Source of the DNA: Flavobacteriales bacterium
GTDB lineage: Bacteria; Bacteroidota; Bacteroidia; Flavobacteriales_F; PHOS-HE28
Length of the DNA stretch: 64,000 nt
NCBI GenBank assembly: GCA_024103275.1
Contig: JAGFIV010000027.1
Span: forward strand, 1 to 64,000
Direction: 5' to 3'
The notes under the pieces are model-generated. The model did not search any database. It saw only the letters and a program-made list of their open reading frames with translations, and was not told the DNA's origin. Below, piece by piece: positions 1-8,641 of the stretch. The position numbers and the translations under genes are program-made. The first letter of the stretch is position 1. Each line of letters begins with the position of its first letter.

Positions 1-65
1 ATTGTGGCGTCCAACGGGGAGGTTGGTGCGGGGTTTGGCTGTGGGCGCCGGGTGGATGTCTTTTT

Positions 66-2222
66 CTACTGGTCGCTCACCACCACGCAACTGCCGTTGC
101 CGGTGGTGGGCAGCTTCAGCGTCACGCTGCCGTTGGCGATCTCCGTGGCCGTGGGCGTGTAGGTGGCGGGCAGGTTGGTGGTGCTGGGGTCGAAGGTGCC
201 CGGGCCGCCGCTCCAGATGCCGCCGGTGGCCACGGTGATGGAGCCATTGAGCGGGGCCACCGGGTTATTGGCGCACAGCGTTTGGTCGGGGCCGGCATCC
301 ACCGTCGGTGCCGGGGTGAAGGTCACCAGCAAGCTGTCCTTCACGGCGCTGCACACGCCGTTGCCGGTGCTTGTGAGGTAGATCCACATCGAACCGGAAG
401 CCACTTCGGCCGGTGTAGGCGTGTAGGTGGCGTTCAGGTTGGAGTTGGCGGGCAGGAAGGGGTTGGTGCCGCCGGTCCACACGCCGCCCACGGCATTGAG
501 CACGCTGCCGGCCAGCGTCACGGTGGGGGCGCTGGTGCATACCTGCTGGTCCGGTCCCGCATCGGTGATGGGCTTGGGCTGCAGGGTGAGGGTCATTTCA
601 TCGAACTCCGGCATGCAGGGCCCGGTGGAGGTGAGGCGCAGGGTCACGCCGCCCAGGGCGATGTCGCCGATGCTGGGTTCGTAGGTTGCGTTCAGGCTGG
701 TGGCGCTGGGTTGGAACGTGCCGCTGCCGGTGGTGGTCCAGATGCCGGTGGTGCTTCCGCCGGAGACCGTTCCGGTGAGCGATGCGGATTCCCCCGCACA
801 CAGTGTTTGGTCTGTCCCGGCATCCACTTCGATCTTGCCGGAGAACTCCGAGAAGAAGCCGTAGCGGCAGCCGGAACCGGCCCCGCCGTTGATCACGCCC
901 AGGGAGAAGACGTCCGAGGTGTTGGTGATTACCAGGCCTTGGTTCACGGGCACCTGGGTGGTGTTGTATTGGATGTGTGCGGCCATCCAGGCACCGCCGG
1001 TTCCGGGCACCACCCTGAAGGCCGATCCCGGGATGGTGGCCGTGCCCGGGCCGGTCACCACGAAGTCGTTCTCCGAACCGCTGCGTACCAGCAGGTTCAG
1101 GAAGAAGCCCTCGTTGGTGGAGCGCGTGATGCCCACCTGCTGGCTGCCCGCGCAGTTCAGCGGCGGCAGGATGGCCATGCCCATCTCACAGCCGAAGCCG
1201 GTGACGTGGATGGCGTACACCGGCTTGGAAGCGCTCATGTAGGTGGCGTTGTCCGTGGCGCCGCTCAGGTAGTCCATGTCGTGCCGGTAGTACTGGCCGG
1301 CAAACAGCGTCGCCACCGGGGCGGGGTTCCCGTTGATGTAGATCTTCGTGTTGTTCTCCACGGCCATCAGGAAGACGGATTCGTCACCGGTGTTGTAGAG
1401 CGAGCCTTTCACGGCGACATAGTCGGTGCCCAGGATGTTCACCGGCACGATCTGGTCCATCATCAGGTCGTAGCAGCCGCCGCTGGGGTTGTGGTTGCTG
1501 TCATCCTTGATGGTGATGGCGATGGGCTTGTCCGAAAGCACGGCGGCACCCGAAGGGTGCTTGGTGGGGTCGGTGTAGGTGGCGTAAAGGGTGTTCGCGC
1601 AGGAATAGGTCTGGCCCCGGTTCAGGGTGATCATGAACGGGGTGAGGCCCGGGTGGCCGTCCACGTCCACCGGTGAGTTGATCAGCACCGTGGTGTTGTC
1701 CTCCGTGGCCACGATGTCGAAGGAGGCGAAGGCCTTGTTGCTGTTATTGCCGAAGTCGTGGTTGTGGAAGGGCGGGTGCTTGTGCAGGGGGATGTAAAAC
1801 TCCGTGCCCAGGCCGTTGGCGCCTTTCAGGGCGATGATGTCCGGGTTGTTGGTGTTGCTGCTCTCGTAGTAGCACGTGATGTCCTCCGTGGCCGTGATGT
1901 GAAGGCCCGTGTTGCACACCGTGTTGGTCGGACGGGTCTCCAGCTGGGTCTTCAGGCTGGTCATGTTGTAGCGCACCGAGCTGTTGGCCGGCACGTTCAG
2001 CACGATGGGACTTCCCCCGTTGAATCCCGGGTTCGCCGGCTGGGCGATGGTGACCACTGCGGCCGTATTCCCTGCTGTGACATTGAAATAGATCGGCTGG
2101 TCGCCGGGCTGGTTGTGCAGATAGGTCACGTCAGGCGGTGCCACCCAGAATTCCCTGCCGGTTTGGCCGGACACCCAAGCAGGAAGCAGCAGGAAGACAA
2201 GGGCTTGTATGACGTTTTTCAT
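66..2222 (-). CDS. IgGFc-binding-like secreted protein with Ig-like repeats, probably frameshifted
   Basis: The 718-aa product starts at the ATG at 2222; a TTG two codons upstream is less likely. A signal peptide covers roughly residues 1-20. The body up to about residue 465 resembles the IgGFc-binding N-terminal region found in Bacteroidota surface proteins. It is followed by three repeats of about 85 aa, each opening with DAGxDQ and a cysteine and containing an NATYxPT-like stretch. The reading frame stops at TAG (66-68) in the middle of repeat 3. In a shifted frame the DNA continues with VEKDIHPAPTA, which lines up with the end of repeat 2. The gene therefore probably extends beyond the window and the stop is a frameshift or assembly error. 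A role in adhesion or gliding is inferred only. No C-terminal sorting domain is visible inside the window. Confidence 0.7.
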   Translation of the reverse strand: MKNVIQALVFLLLPAWVSGQTGREFWVAPPDVTYLHNQPGDQPIYFNVTAGNTAAVVTIAQPANPGFNGGSPIVLNVPANSSVRYNMTSLKTQLETRPTNTVCNTGLHITATEDITCYYESSNTNNPDIIALKGANGLGTEFYIPLHKHPPFHNHDFGNNSNKAFASFDIVATEDNTTVLINSPVDVDGHPGLTPFMITLNRGQTYSCANTLYATYTDPTKHPSGAAVLSDKPIAITIKDDSNHNPSGGCYDLMMDQIVPVNILGTDYVAVKGSLYNTGDESVFLMAVENNTKIYINGNPAPVATLFAGQYYRHDMDYLSGATDNATYMSASKPVYAIHVTGFGCEMGMAILPPLNCAGSQQVGITRSTNEGFFLNLLVRSGSENDFVVTGPGTATIPGSAFRVVPGTGGAWMAAHIQYNTTQVPVNQGLVITNTSDVFSLGVINGGAGSGCRYGFFSEFSGKIEVDAGTDQTLCAGESASLTGTVSGGSTTGIWTTTGSGTFQPSATSLNATYEPSIGDIALGGVTLRLTSTGPCMPEFDEMTLTLQPKPITDAGPDQQVCTSAPTVTLAGSVLNAVGGVWTGGTNPFLPANSNLNATYTPTPAEVASGSMWIYLTSTGNGVCSAVKDSLLVTFTPAPTVDAGPDQTLCANNPVAPLNGSITVATGGIWSGGPGTFDPSTTNLPATYTPTATEIANGSVTLKLPTTGNGSCVVVSDQ

Positions 2223-2392
2223 GGTCAACGGATGGGTCGCTCAATGGCTGTGCGCGTCATTCATACGCAGCCTTGGCAGATCCGTTTCCTTCGTCGAGAA
2301 ATTCCCGTGTTTCGGCGAAATGTGCTTGACACGATGGAGCCGTTCCCCTTATGGCTTCAGGCCCGTGTCAGGCGGACTCTTATACCATGACC

Positions 2393-2413
2393 CCCGACGG
2401 TTGCGCCGTCGGG
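2393..2413. terminator. Possible hairpin terminator
   Basis: CCCGACGG and CCGTCGGG form an 8-bp stem with a 5-nt loop, just downstream of the SDR gene on the minus strand. It lacks a clear T-run on either side, so it may be only a stabilising 3' hairpin. Confidence 0.35.
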
Positions 2414-2438
2414 CTTCCGCCTTCGGCCGGCCGGGGCA

Positions 2439-3266
2439 TCACTTGGACAGGAAGCCCCCGTCCACCGGCACGGCCGACCCGTGCATGAATGCGGAGAGGT
2501 CGGAGGCCAGGAAGAGCACCACGCGTGCGATGTCGTCGGGCTGGCCCCTGCGCCGGGCGGGCAGGCGCTGCAAGAAATCATAGCCCACCTTCAGCAGGCC
2601 CAGGCGGCCCTTCAAGATCCCTTTGGCCATGCCCCGGGTTCCCGGTGTATCGATGCCGCCGGGCACCACCACGTTGGCGCGGAACCCATGCTTGGCCTGC
2701 TCGCTGGCGATGGCGCGGGTCAGGGTGATGACCGCCGACTTGCCCGCGCTGTAAACGGACATGTCATCCTTGAAGGGCATCACCGCCTCAATGGAGCCGA
2801 TGTTGACGATCACCCCGCCCTTCCGTCCCCTTTTCTTGATGAAGCCTTGGCACATCCAGAAGACGGCATCAAGGTTCACCGCCATCACAAGCCGGTAGTG
2901 TTCCTCATCCACGTCCTCGAAACGCCTGTCCGGATAGATGCCCGCGTTGTTCACCAGGATGTCCGGCGGCCGGTCGGCAAGGACTTCCCACAGGCCATCG
3001 ATGGCCGCCTTGGTGCCCAGGTCCACCACATGTGTCCCGATGGCACGGCCCCAAGCCCGCAATTCCGCCTTGGCCCCGGCCAGCCCTTGTTCCGAACGAT
3101 CCACCAGGACCAGGTCGGCCCCCGCCTCCGCCAAGCGGTGGGCGATGGCCTTGCCGATGCCTGCGGCCCCACCCGTTATCAAGGCCGTCTTACCCTCCAG
3201 GCTGATCAGGGTTTCCAAGGGGACCAGGTCATCCCGCATCCCCGTCGTCGGACGTGCATCGCTCAT
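2439..3266 (-). CDS. SDR-family NAD(P)-dependent oxidoreductase
   Basis: This 275-aa protein is a classical short-chain dehydrogenase/reductase. The Rossmann cofactor motif TGGAAGIG is at residues 31-38, NNAG at about 106-109, and the catalytic set is Asn131, Ser158, Tyr172 and Lys176 (YSAGK). The C-terminus has the usual PGGIDTPGTRG and DGGFLSK segments. An alternative ATG nine codons downstream would remove an unconserved N-terminal tail. The substrate cannot be read from the sequence; sugar or hydroxyacyl alcohols are typical for the family. It is transcribed alone, divergent from the thioredoxin-like gene. Confidence 0.9.
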   Translation of the reverse strand: MSDARPTTGMRDDLVPLETLISLEGKTALITGGAAGIGKAIAHRLAEAGADLVLVDRSEQGLAGAKAELRAWGRAIGTHVVDLGTKAAIDGLWEVLADRPPDILVNNAGIYPDRRFEDVDEEHYRLVMAVNLDAVFWMCQGFIKKRGRKGGVIVNIGSIEAVMPFKDDMSVYSAGKSAVITLTRAIASEQAKHGFRANVVVPGGIDTPGTRGMAKGILKGRLGLLKVGYDFLQRLPARRRGQPDDIARVVLFLASDLSAFMHGSAVPVDGGFLSK

Positions 3267-3327
3267 TCCAATGTTTCCGTTTATGGCCGTGTCGGCAAGG
3301 TATCCTGCCCGCCCGGCCGATCCCCGG

Positions 3328-4254
3328 ATGAATGTCAGGTTCCTGCATGCGTACGGTCAGTCCCCGGAAATCCGGTCTTGGAAATCGGGGGCATTGATCA
3401 ACTTTGTTATTACCCCCCTGACCACGACCAAACGATTACTCCCGACCCTCCTTGCCGCCGTACTGCACTGCGGGGCCAATGCCCAAGTGGGCACCTACTC
3501 CGTGGGCCAGACCGTGGATGATTTCACGGTAACCGACGCCCATGGCAACGTACACAACCTGTATTCGATCACGGCCGGCGGCAAACACGTGATGCTGGAT
3601 TTCTTTTTCGTGGACTGCCAGCCATGCCAAGCCACGCAACCGTATTTCAACCAGTTGCATGAGGTGTATGGCTGCAACGGTCACGACCTCTTCGTTTTGT
3701 CCATCAACCGCGGGACGGACAGCAATGCCCAGGTTGACCAGTACGAGGCGACCTACGGTGGCAGCCATGCCCACGGGCCTGCCGTGGCCGGCCAGGGCGG
3801 AAGCGCCGCCGTGAAAACCGCATTCGGCATATCCGCCTACCCCACCTATTGCCTGATCGGGCCGGACAACAAGCTGAAGAACGGGGACATCTGGCCTGTC
3901 GGCAGCATGCAGAGCTTGGTGCATGCGTTCCCGGCAGGCAGCAATATCCTGCCGGCCCAGTGTTCCTTGGCGGGCATCGATGAAATTGAGCAGCTTACCC
4001 TGGACCGCCTATTCCCCAATCCCACCACGGGCACGGTAGCCATGGACATTTCGCTGCCCCGGCCGGGCCGCGTTTCACTGGAAGTACAGGATGCGCTGGG
4101 CCGCCTGGCCTATACGCAAACCCCGGGGCGGCGCGGCACGGGCCACTTTATGCACACCTTGGACCTTGGCGCCTTGAACAACGGACACTATACCCTACGC
4201 CTGCTGCTGGACGGCATACCCTCCGCCACCCGGCGGCTTGTCGTGGCGCATTGA
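3328..4254 (+). CDS. Thioredoxin/TlpA-fold protein with T9SS C-terminal sorting domain
   Basis: The open frame from ATG 3328 gives 308 aa, but the signal peptide begins only at residue 31. That residue is an in-frame CTG (3418), giving MTTTKRLLPTLL and a cleavage site after CGANA. A promoter-like element lies just upstream of that CTG, so CTG may be the real start. The redox motif CQPC (Cys97/Cys100 in the long numbering) sits after a DFFFVD strand, as in TlpA/AhpC-like redoxins. A later cis-Pro region (SAYPTY) fits a thioredoxin fold. The last 75 residues (LFPNPTTGTVAMDI through LVVAH) are a type IX secretion sorting domain, so the protein is probably exported to the surface. The function is presumably disulfide exchange; the partner is unknown. 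Confidence 0.85.
   Translation: MNVRFLHAYGQSPEIRSWKSGALINFVITPLTTTKRLLPTLLAAVLHCGANAQVGTYSVGQTVDDFTVTDAHGNVHNLYSITAGGKHVMLDFFFVDCQPCQATQPYFNQLHEVYGCNGHDLFVLSINRGTDSNAQVDQYEATYGGSHAHGPAVAGQGGSAAVKTAFGISAYPTYCLIGPDNKLKNGDIWPVGSMQSLVHAFPAGSNILPAQCSLAGIDEIEQLTLDRLFPNPTTGTVAMDISLPRPGRVSLEVQDALGRLAYTQTPGRRGTGHFMHTLDLGALNNGHYTLRLLLDGIPSATRRLVVAH
3378..3406 (+). promoter_or_regulatory. Candidate Bacteroidota promoter for the thioredoxin-like gene
   Basis: TTG at 3378-3380 is followed after 18 nt by CAACTTTG (3399-3406), close to the TTG-N19-TAnnTTTG consensus. It lies inside the 5' part of the annotated frame, which suggests translation starts later, near 3418. Confidence 0.45.
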
Positions 4255-4268
4255 TCCATACAGGCCAT

Positions 4269-4307
4269 GGAAAAGGGAGGCACCCCTTGCGTGGTGCCTC
4301 CTTTTCC
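4269..4307. terminator. Bidirectional rho-independent terminator
   Basis: GGAAAAGGGAGGCACC (4269-4284) pairs with GGTGCCTCCTTTTCC (4293-4307) with one bulged G. It lies between two convergent genes, and A/T tracts in the stem suit both directions. Confidence 0.9.
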
Positions 4308-4315
4308 CTGCTTAT

Positions 4316-6463
4316 TCATCGGGATTGTTCCACCAGGAGTCCTTGCTTGCGGAGCTTCCGCAAGGTGCGGGCCTTGGCCCTCAAGGTGGCGCCTTCGTGC
4401 ACGATGATCCGCGATCCGGCCGCAACGTCCAACTTGGCCTTCCGGTCCATGGTGAGCACGGTGCCCGGCATGATGTGCATCACGCTGTTGTTCAGCAGGC
4501 GGAGCCTGGACTTGCGCTCGAACACGGCGCTTGCCCCGGCGGCCAGGGTGAACCGTGTGGGCGGGCTGAACCAACTTCGGTCCCGGTCGTCCACCTGCCG
4601 GTCCAGCCGCGTGGGCGTTCCGGAACGGTCGATGGTGAGCGTCTTGCCTGCGGCCATGGTGAGCGCCGTGCCCTGGAACCCTTTCAAGGGAGGCAGCACA
4701 ATGCTGTCCGCGCACCAGCGCACATCCCCGGTGAGGCGGGTGTCGCCGGCTTTCACCCGCACGGTGATGCCGCCGTCCCCGCGTTGCTCCATCAGTTCAA
4801 TGCTGATGCCGTTCAGGTACACGGTGCGGTTATCGGGCTTCCGTCCCTTGTTCACCTCGGCGGCCGCACCCGTCACCAAGGTGAGCCGGTTGGCGCTGGA
4901 CGGGTTGGTGCCCATGGCGATGCGCCTGTTGCCCTGCGGGGTGAAGACCTGGCGTGCGCTTCCCAGGAATCCCCCATCGTCCACCAGTTTGCCGTTGTGG
5001 AAGCCGATGCGCGGCACGATGTGTTCCTTGCGCACCAGGCGGCCGTCGCCGTTCCGGTCGAACAGGGGGAATTCCTGCTCGTACAGGCCCGTCAGCGGAT
5101 TGGCCCAGGCCTCCTTCAGTTCATAAGGCACATCCCGCCCGCCCCAGAGGCATTCAAACCGGATGGTGTCGCCCCGCAGGCGCCAGTCATGGTTGCCGTT
5201 GGCCAGCACCGGCGCCAGGTAATCGGCGTGCCCGCCGAAGATGCCCTCTCCCTCCTTCCTTTCCTTGTCCACCTGCATTTGCGCATAGATGCCGGGGATG
5301 GCGGCATGCACGCAACCAAGCTCCTCGTAGTGGAACACGTCCGTCGGGCTTCCGTTGCGGGCCTTGGTCTGGTGATTCTCGAGCCACAACCACTGGGGAT
5401 ATTCATCCTCCGGCAGGAAGGGCATGCGGATGCGCAAGGCATCCCCCGTGGGCACGAAATCGCGCAACACGAAGATGCCGGTATCCCCGGCCAGCGGGTC
5501 CAGGTCGCCGTTCACCTCTTCGCCGGCCAAGCTGTGCGCGCGGATGCGGTGGCGGCTTCCCTCCGGCATCCAACCCAGGCGGTCGCGGTCCCATGCGCTG
5601 GCGGTCATCAACGAGCTGTTGGCCGCCCCCATCATGCTCCATCCGCCCTGCACCGGGATGAAGTAGCCGGCGAAGATCGGCGCGTTGCCACCGCCGCTAT
5701 GGAAGTTGTTGCCGCCCAGGAGCAGGTGGTTGAACTCGTGCTTGAGGATGGCAAAGGGAAGGCCGTTCATGGCCCCGAAGCGGCTTTGCGTATCACTCGG
5801 GAATCCGAACAAGAGGCCTGCGCTGCCCGCGTCGGTGCTGCCTTGCCCGTGGGTGAGCACATGGCTGTTTCGCCAGATCACCATCACATGGTCATAGCTG
5901 TGCGGCTTGTCCGGCCTGTTGATCTTGGGCATGCCCGGGGAACGGCAATCCGTCCAGAGGTCAAAGTCCTCCATGGACAGCCCGTGTGCGGTGTGCAGCG
6001 TCCCAAGCTTGTTGGCCTCCTCCCAGGCCATGGCGCTCCAGTCCCGCAGGGCGTGTTGCCCACTTTCACGCACGGTGACCAGGGTGTCCAAATAATCGCC
6101 CAGCACCAGGAACTGCCCCAAGCTCGTTTCGTGGTAGTAGCGCGTCACCTGGGCGCGGGGTTCATCCGTGGGGAAGGGGTCGAAGAGGTCATCCCTCCAG
6201 GCCGGCAACTCCCCTTTGGGCCATTCCTTCTTGGCCACGGGTTGCGGGTCGAGCTTCGGGTCCTTGTCATACTCCACCTCGGCAAAAATGACCAGGACCC
6301 GGATGGTTCCGTGCGGGCTGAGGTACCATCCGTTCGAACTGCGGGGTATGTCGCGCTCCGCGTCAGGTGCCTGGGCGTGCATGGTGCCGGCAAGGACGGC
6401 CAAGAACAGCAGGAAGGCCGGGATCCTCCAGGGCGTGCCAACGGTCGGCGAGGGTGCATGCAT
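4316..6463 (-). CDS. Secreted zinc metalloprotease, M6-like
   Basis: The start at ATG 6463 is chosen because it follows GAAAGAGGCGA and gives a good signal peptide (hydrophobic PAFLLFLAVLAG, cleavage near HAQA); the frame is open further upstream. The 715-aa protein has a gluzincin-type HEFNH motif at residues 242-246. GGWSMMGAAN at 274-283 resembles the methionine turn and downstream region of M6 (immune inhibitor A-like) peptidases. An acidic EF-hand-like loop (DRNGDGR) follows in the C-terminal half, consistent with calcium binding. The last 150 residues look like a beta-rich repeat region but not a clear T9SS sorting domain. Extracellular proteolysis is the expected role; family assignment is by motif only. 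Confidence 0.75.
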   Translation of the reverse strand: MHAPSPTVGTPWRIPAFLLFLAVLAGTMHAQAPDAERDIPRSSNGWYLSPHGTIRVLVIFAEVEYDKDPKLDPQPVAKKEWPKGELPAWRDDLFDPFPTDEPRAQVTRYYHETSLGQFLVLGDYLDTLVTVRESGQHALRDWSAMAWEEANKLGTLHTAHGLSMEDFDLWTDCRSPGMPKINRPDKPHSYDHVMVIWRNSHVLTHGQGSTDAGSAGLLFGFPSDTQSRFGAMNGLPFAILKHEFNHLLLGGNNFHSGGGNAPIFAGYFIPVQGGWSMMGAANSSLMTASAWDRDRLGWMPEGSRHRIRAHSLAGEEVNGDLDPLAGDTGIFVLRDFVPTGDALRIRMPFLPEDEYPQWLWLENHQTKARNGSPTDVFHYEELGCVHAAIPGIYAQMQVDKERKEGEGIFGGHADYLAPVLANGNHDWRLRGDTIRFECLWGGRDVPYELKEAWANPLTGLYEQEFPLFDRNGDGRLVRKEHIVPRIGFHNGKLVDDGGFLGSARQVFTPQGNRRIAMGTNPSSANRLTLVTGAAAEVNKGRKPDNRTVYLNGISIELMEQRGDGGITVRVKAGDTRLTGDVRWCADSIVLPPLKGFQGTALTMAAGKTLTIDRSGTPTRLDRQVDDRDRSWFSPPTRFTLAAGASAVFERKSRLRLLNNSVMHIMPGTVLTMDRKAKLDVAAGSRIIVHEGATLRAKARTLRKLRKQGLLVEQSR

Positions 6464-6520
6464 CGGTGTGTCGCCTCTTTCAAGATCGGTGCCGGGCCGG
6501 CCCCGGGGAAACGGACGGGG

Positions 6521-6528
6521 CAAAGGTG
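6521..6528 (-). promoter_or_regulatory. Candidate -7 element, metalloprotease gene
   Basis: CACCTTTG on the minus strand lies 57 nt before the chosen start at 6463. It matches TAnnTTTG except for the first base. No -33 TTG at proper spacing was found. Confidence 0.35.
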
Positions 6529-6598
6529 GGCCGGACAACCTTTACCGGTGGCACGCGAAGCCCAGGTGTCTTCACTCCGCCGCAGCAGGCCCTATGGT

Positions 6599-6919
6599 TC
6601 ACATGAATCCGAGCTCCAGCATGGCCGCCTCGCTCATCATGTCGCGCGTCCATGGCGGGTCGAAGGTGAGGTCCACCTTGGCATTGGCCACGCCCGACGT
6701 TTGTGCCACGCGTTCGCGCACTTCCTCGGGCAGCGACTCCGCCACCGGGCACGAGGGGCTGGTGAGCGTCATGGTGATGTCCACGCTGGCATCGTCATTC
6801 ACCTGCACATTGTAGATCAGGCCCAGCTCGTACACGTCCACGGGGATCTCCGGGTCATAAACGGTCTTGAGCGCCATGATCACGCGCTCCTCCAGTTGCT
6901 CCCTTTCTTGGTTTGTCAT
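6599..6919 (-). CDS. sufT: SufT/MIP18-family (DUF59) Fe-S assembly protein
   Basis: This 106-aa protein is a full-length DUF59 domain. The DPEIPVDVYELGLIY segment and the TMTLTSPSCP motif with its conserved cysteine are the family hallmarks. Family members assist maturation or carriage of Fe-S clusters. It is the last gene of the minus-strand suf operon; its start overlaps the sufE stop by 4 nt, which supports translational coupling and a role in the same pathway. Confidence 0.92.
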   Translation of the reverse strand: MTNQEREQLEERVIMALKTVYDPEIPVDVYELGLIYNVQVNDDASVDITMTLTSPSCPVAESLPEEVRERVAQTSGVANAKVDLTFDPPWTRDMMSEAAMLELGFM

Positions 6920-7356
6920 CGTTGTTCTTCCTTGGCCCCGAATGCCAACGCATAGCGTTTGATCTGGTCCAGCATGCTGGCCAGTCCGTTGCTGCGGGTG
7001 GGCGACAGGTGTTCGCGCAGCCCGATGCGTTCAATGAAGGTGATCGGCGTCCCCAGGATCTCCTCGGGAGTGCGGTCGTTGAGCACGCGCACCAGCAGCG
7101 CCACCAGCCCTTTGGTGATCAGCGCGTCGCTGTCCGCGGACAGGTGGATGGTGCCGTCGCGCCGCTCGGCCGCCAGCCACACCCGGCTTTGGCAGCCGTT
7201 CACCAGGTTCGCGTCCACCTTCTTTTCCGGGTCGATCCGGGGCAGGTCCTTGGCGGACTCGATGATCTGCTCGTACCGGTCCTGCCAGTCCGCGATCAGG
7301 GCGAATTCCTCCACCACCTGGTCCTGGGCCTCCTGCAAGGTCATGCGGTTGCTCAT
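6916..7356 (-). CDS. sufE: SufE cysteine desulfurase activator
   Basis: SufE accepts persulfide sulfur from SufS and stimulates desulfurase activity. The 146-aa product has the active-site loop NGCQSRVW with Cys55, matching the family. The start at 7356 overlaps the sufS stop by 4 nt. A second ATG four codons in is also possible. Size and order (after sufS) are standard. Confidence 0.95.
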   Translation of the reverse strand: MSNRMTLQEAQDQVVEEFALIADWQDRYEQIIESAKDLPRIDPEKKVDANLVNGCQSRVWLAAERRDGTIHLSADSDALITKGLVALLVRVLNDRTPEEILGTPITFIERIGLREHLSPTRSNGLASMLDQIKRYALAFGAKEEQR

Positions 7357-8600
7357 CGCAGCATCTTTACGGCCTTCCTGGTGGCGGCCACCAGCACGTC
7401 CACTTCCTCCATGGTGTTGAACGGGGCGAAACTTGCCCGCGTGGTGCCCTCCAGGCCCAGGCGCGCCAGCAGGGGCTGGGTGCAGTGGTGGCCGGTGCGC
7501 ACGGCCACGCCCTGCTGGTCCAGCAGGGTGCCCAGGTCGTAATGGTGCACGCCTTCAATGACGAAGCTGGCCACCCCGACCTTGTTCCGCGCCGTTCCGA
7601 CGATGCGCAGCCCATCGATGGCGCCCAGCTCACGCGTGGCATGCTCCAGCAAGCGTGCTTCATGGGCCGCCATGGCCCGCAGGTCGTGGGCGGCCATCCA
7701 CCGCACGGCCTCGCCCAGGCCGACGATGCCCGCGATGTGCGGCGTGCCCGCCTCCAACTTGAAAGGCAGCTTCGCGTATGTTGTTTTCGCGAAGGTGACG
7801 CGGTCGATCATCTCGCCGCCGCCCTGCCATGGCGGCATGCGGTCCAACACCTCCTCGCGGCCATACAGCACGCCGATGCCCGTGGGCGCAAACATCTTGT
7901 GGCCGCTGAACACATAGATGTCGCAACCGATGTCCTGCACGTCCACGGCCATGTGCGGAACCGCCTGTGCGCCGTCCACCACGGTGGTAATGCCGTGCTT
8001 CCGCGCCTCCGCGACAATTTCCTTCACCGGGTTGACCGTGCCCAGGGTGTTGCTGGCGTGGGTGATCGCCAAGATGCGGGTACGCTCCGTCAGGAAACGG
8101 CCGATCTCCGGTTCCAATTCGCCTTCATCGGTGATCGGGATCACCTTCAGCCCGGCACCGTGGCGTTCGCAGGCCATTTGCCAAGGCACCAGGTTGGCAT
8201 GGTGCTCCATGGTGCTTATCAGCACCTCATCACCCGGTTTCAGCAACAGGGAACCCAGGCCGTATGCGGCCATGTTCAGCGCCGAGGTGGTCCCCTGGGT
8301 GAAGATCACCTCGTGGGCATGGCGGGCGTTGATGTGGCGGCGCACCGCCTCACGCGCGCTTTCCTGGGCATCGGTGGCCAGGTTGCTCAGCGTGTGCACG
8401 CCCCGGTGCACGTTGGCATTGATGCTGCGGTAGTACGTTTCCACCACATCGATCACCTGCTGCGGCTTTTGGCCGGTGGCCGCATTGTCCAGGTACACCA
8501 GCGGCTTGCCGTGGACGCGCTCTTCCAGGATGGGGAAGCAGGCCCGTACGGCCTTGACGTCGTACCCCGTGCCGGTGAGTGTCCCTGTGTGCGCGGTCAT
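7353..8600 (-). CDS. sufS: Cysteine desulfurase SufS
   Basis: This PLP enzyme converts L-cysteine to alanine and donates persulfide to SufE for Fe-S assembly. The 415-aa sequence shows the cofactor lysine Lys235 in SGHKMF, the PLP-binding VVDGAQ, and the catalytic Cys373 in RTGHHCTQP, the pattern of group II (SufS-type) desulfurases. It is preceded by 41 nt after sufD and followed by overlapping sufE. Confidence in the name is high because of both motif and operon context. Confidence 0.96.
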   Translation of the reverse strand: MTAHTGTLTGTGYDVKAVRACFPILEERVHGKPLVYLDNAATGQKPQQVIDVVETYYRSINANVHRGVHTLSNLATDAQESAREAVRRHINARHAHEVIFTQGTTSALNMAAYGLGSLLLKPGDEVLISTMEHHANLVPWQMACERHGAGLKVIPITDEGELEPEIGRFLTERTRILAITHASNTLGTVNPVKEIVAEARKHGITTVVDGAQAVPHMAVDVQDIGCDIYVFSGHKMFAPTGIGVLYGREEVLDRMPPWQGGGEMIDRVTFAKTTYAKLPFKLEAGTPHIAGIVGLGEAVRWMAAHDLRAMAAHEARLLEHATRELGAIDGLRIVGTARNKVGVASFVIEGVHHYDLGTLLDQQGVAVRTGHHCTQPLLARLGLEGTTRASFAPFNTMEEVDVLVAATRKAVKMLR

Positions 8601-8641
8601 GGTTCAGCAGGTGTGGTCATCAGGGCTTGGCGCCCCACCGG

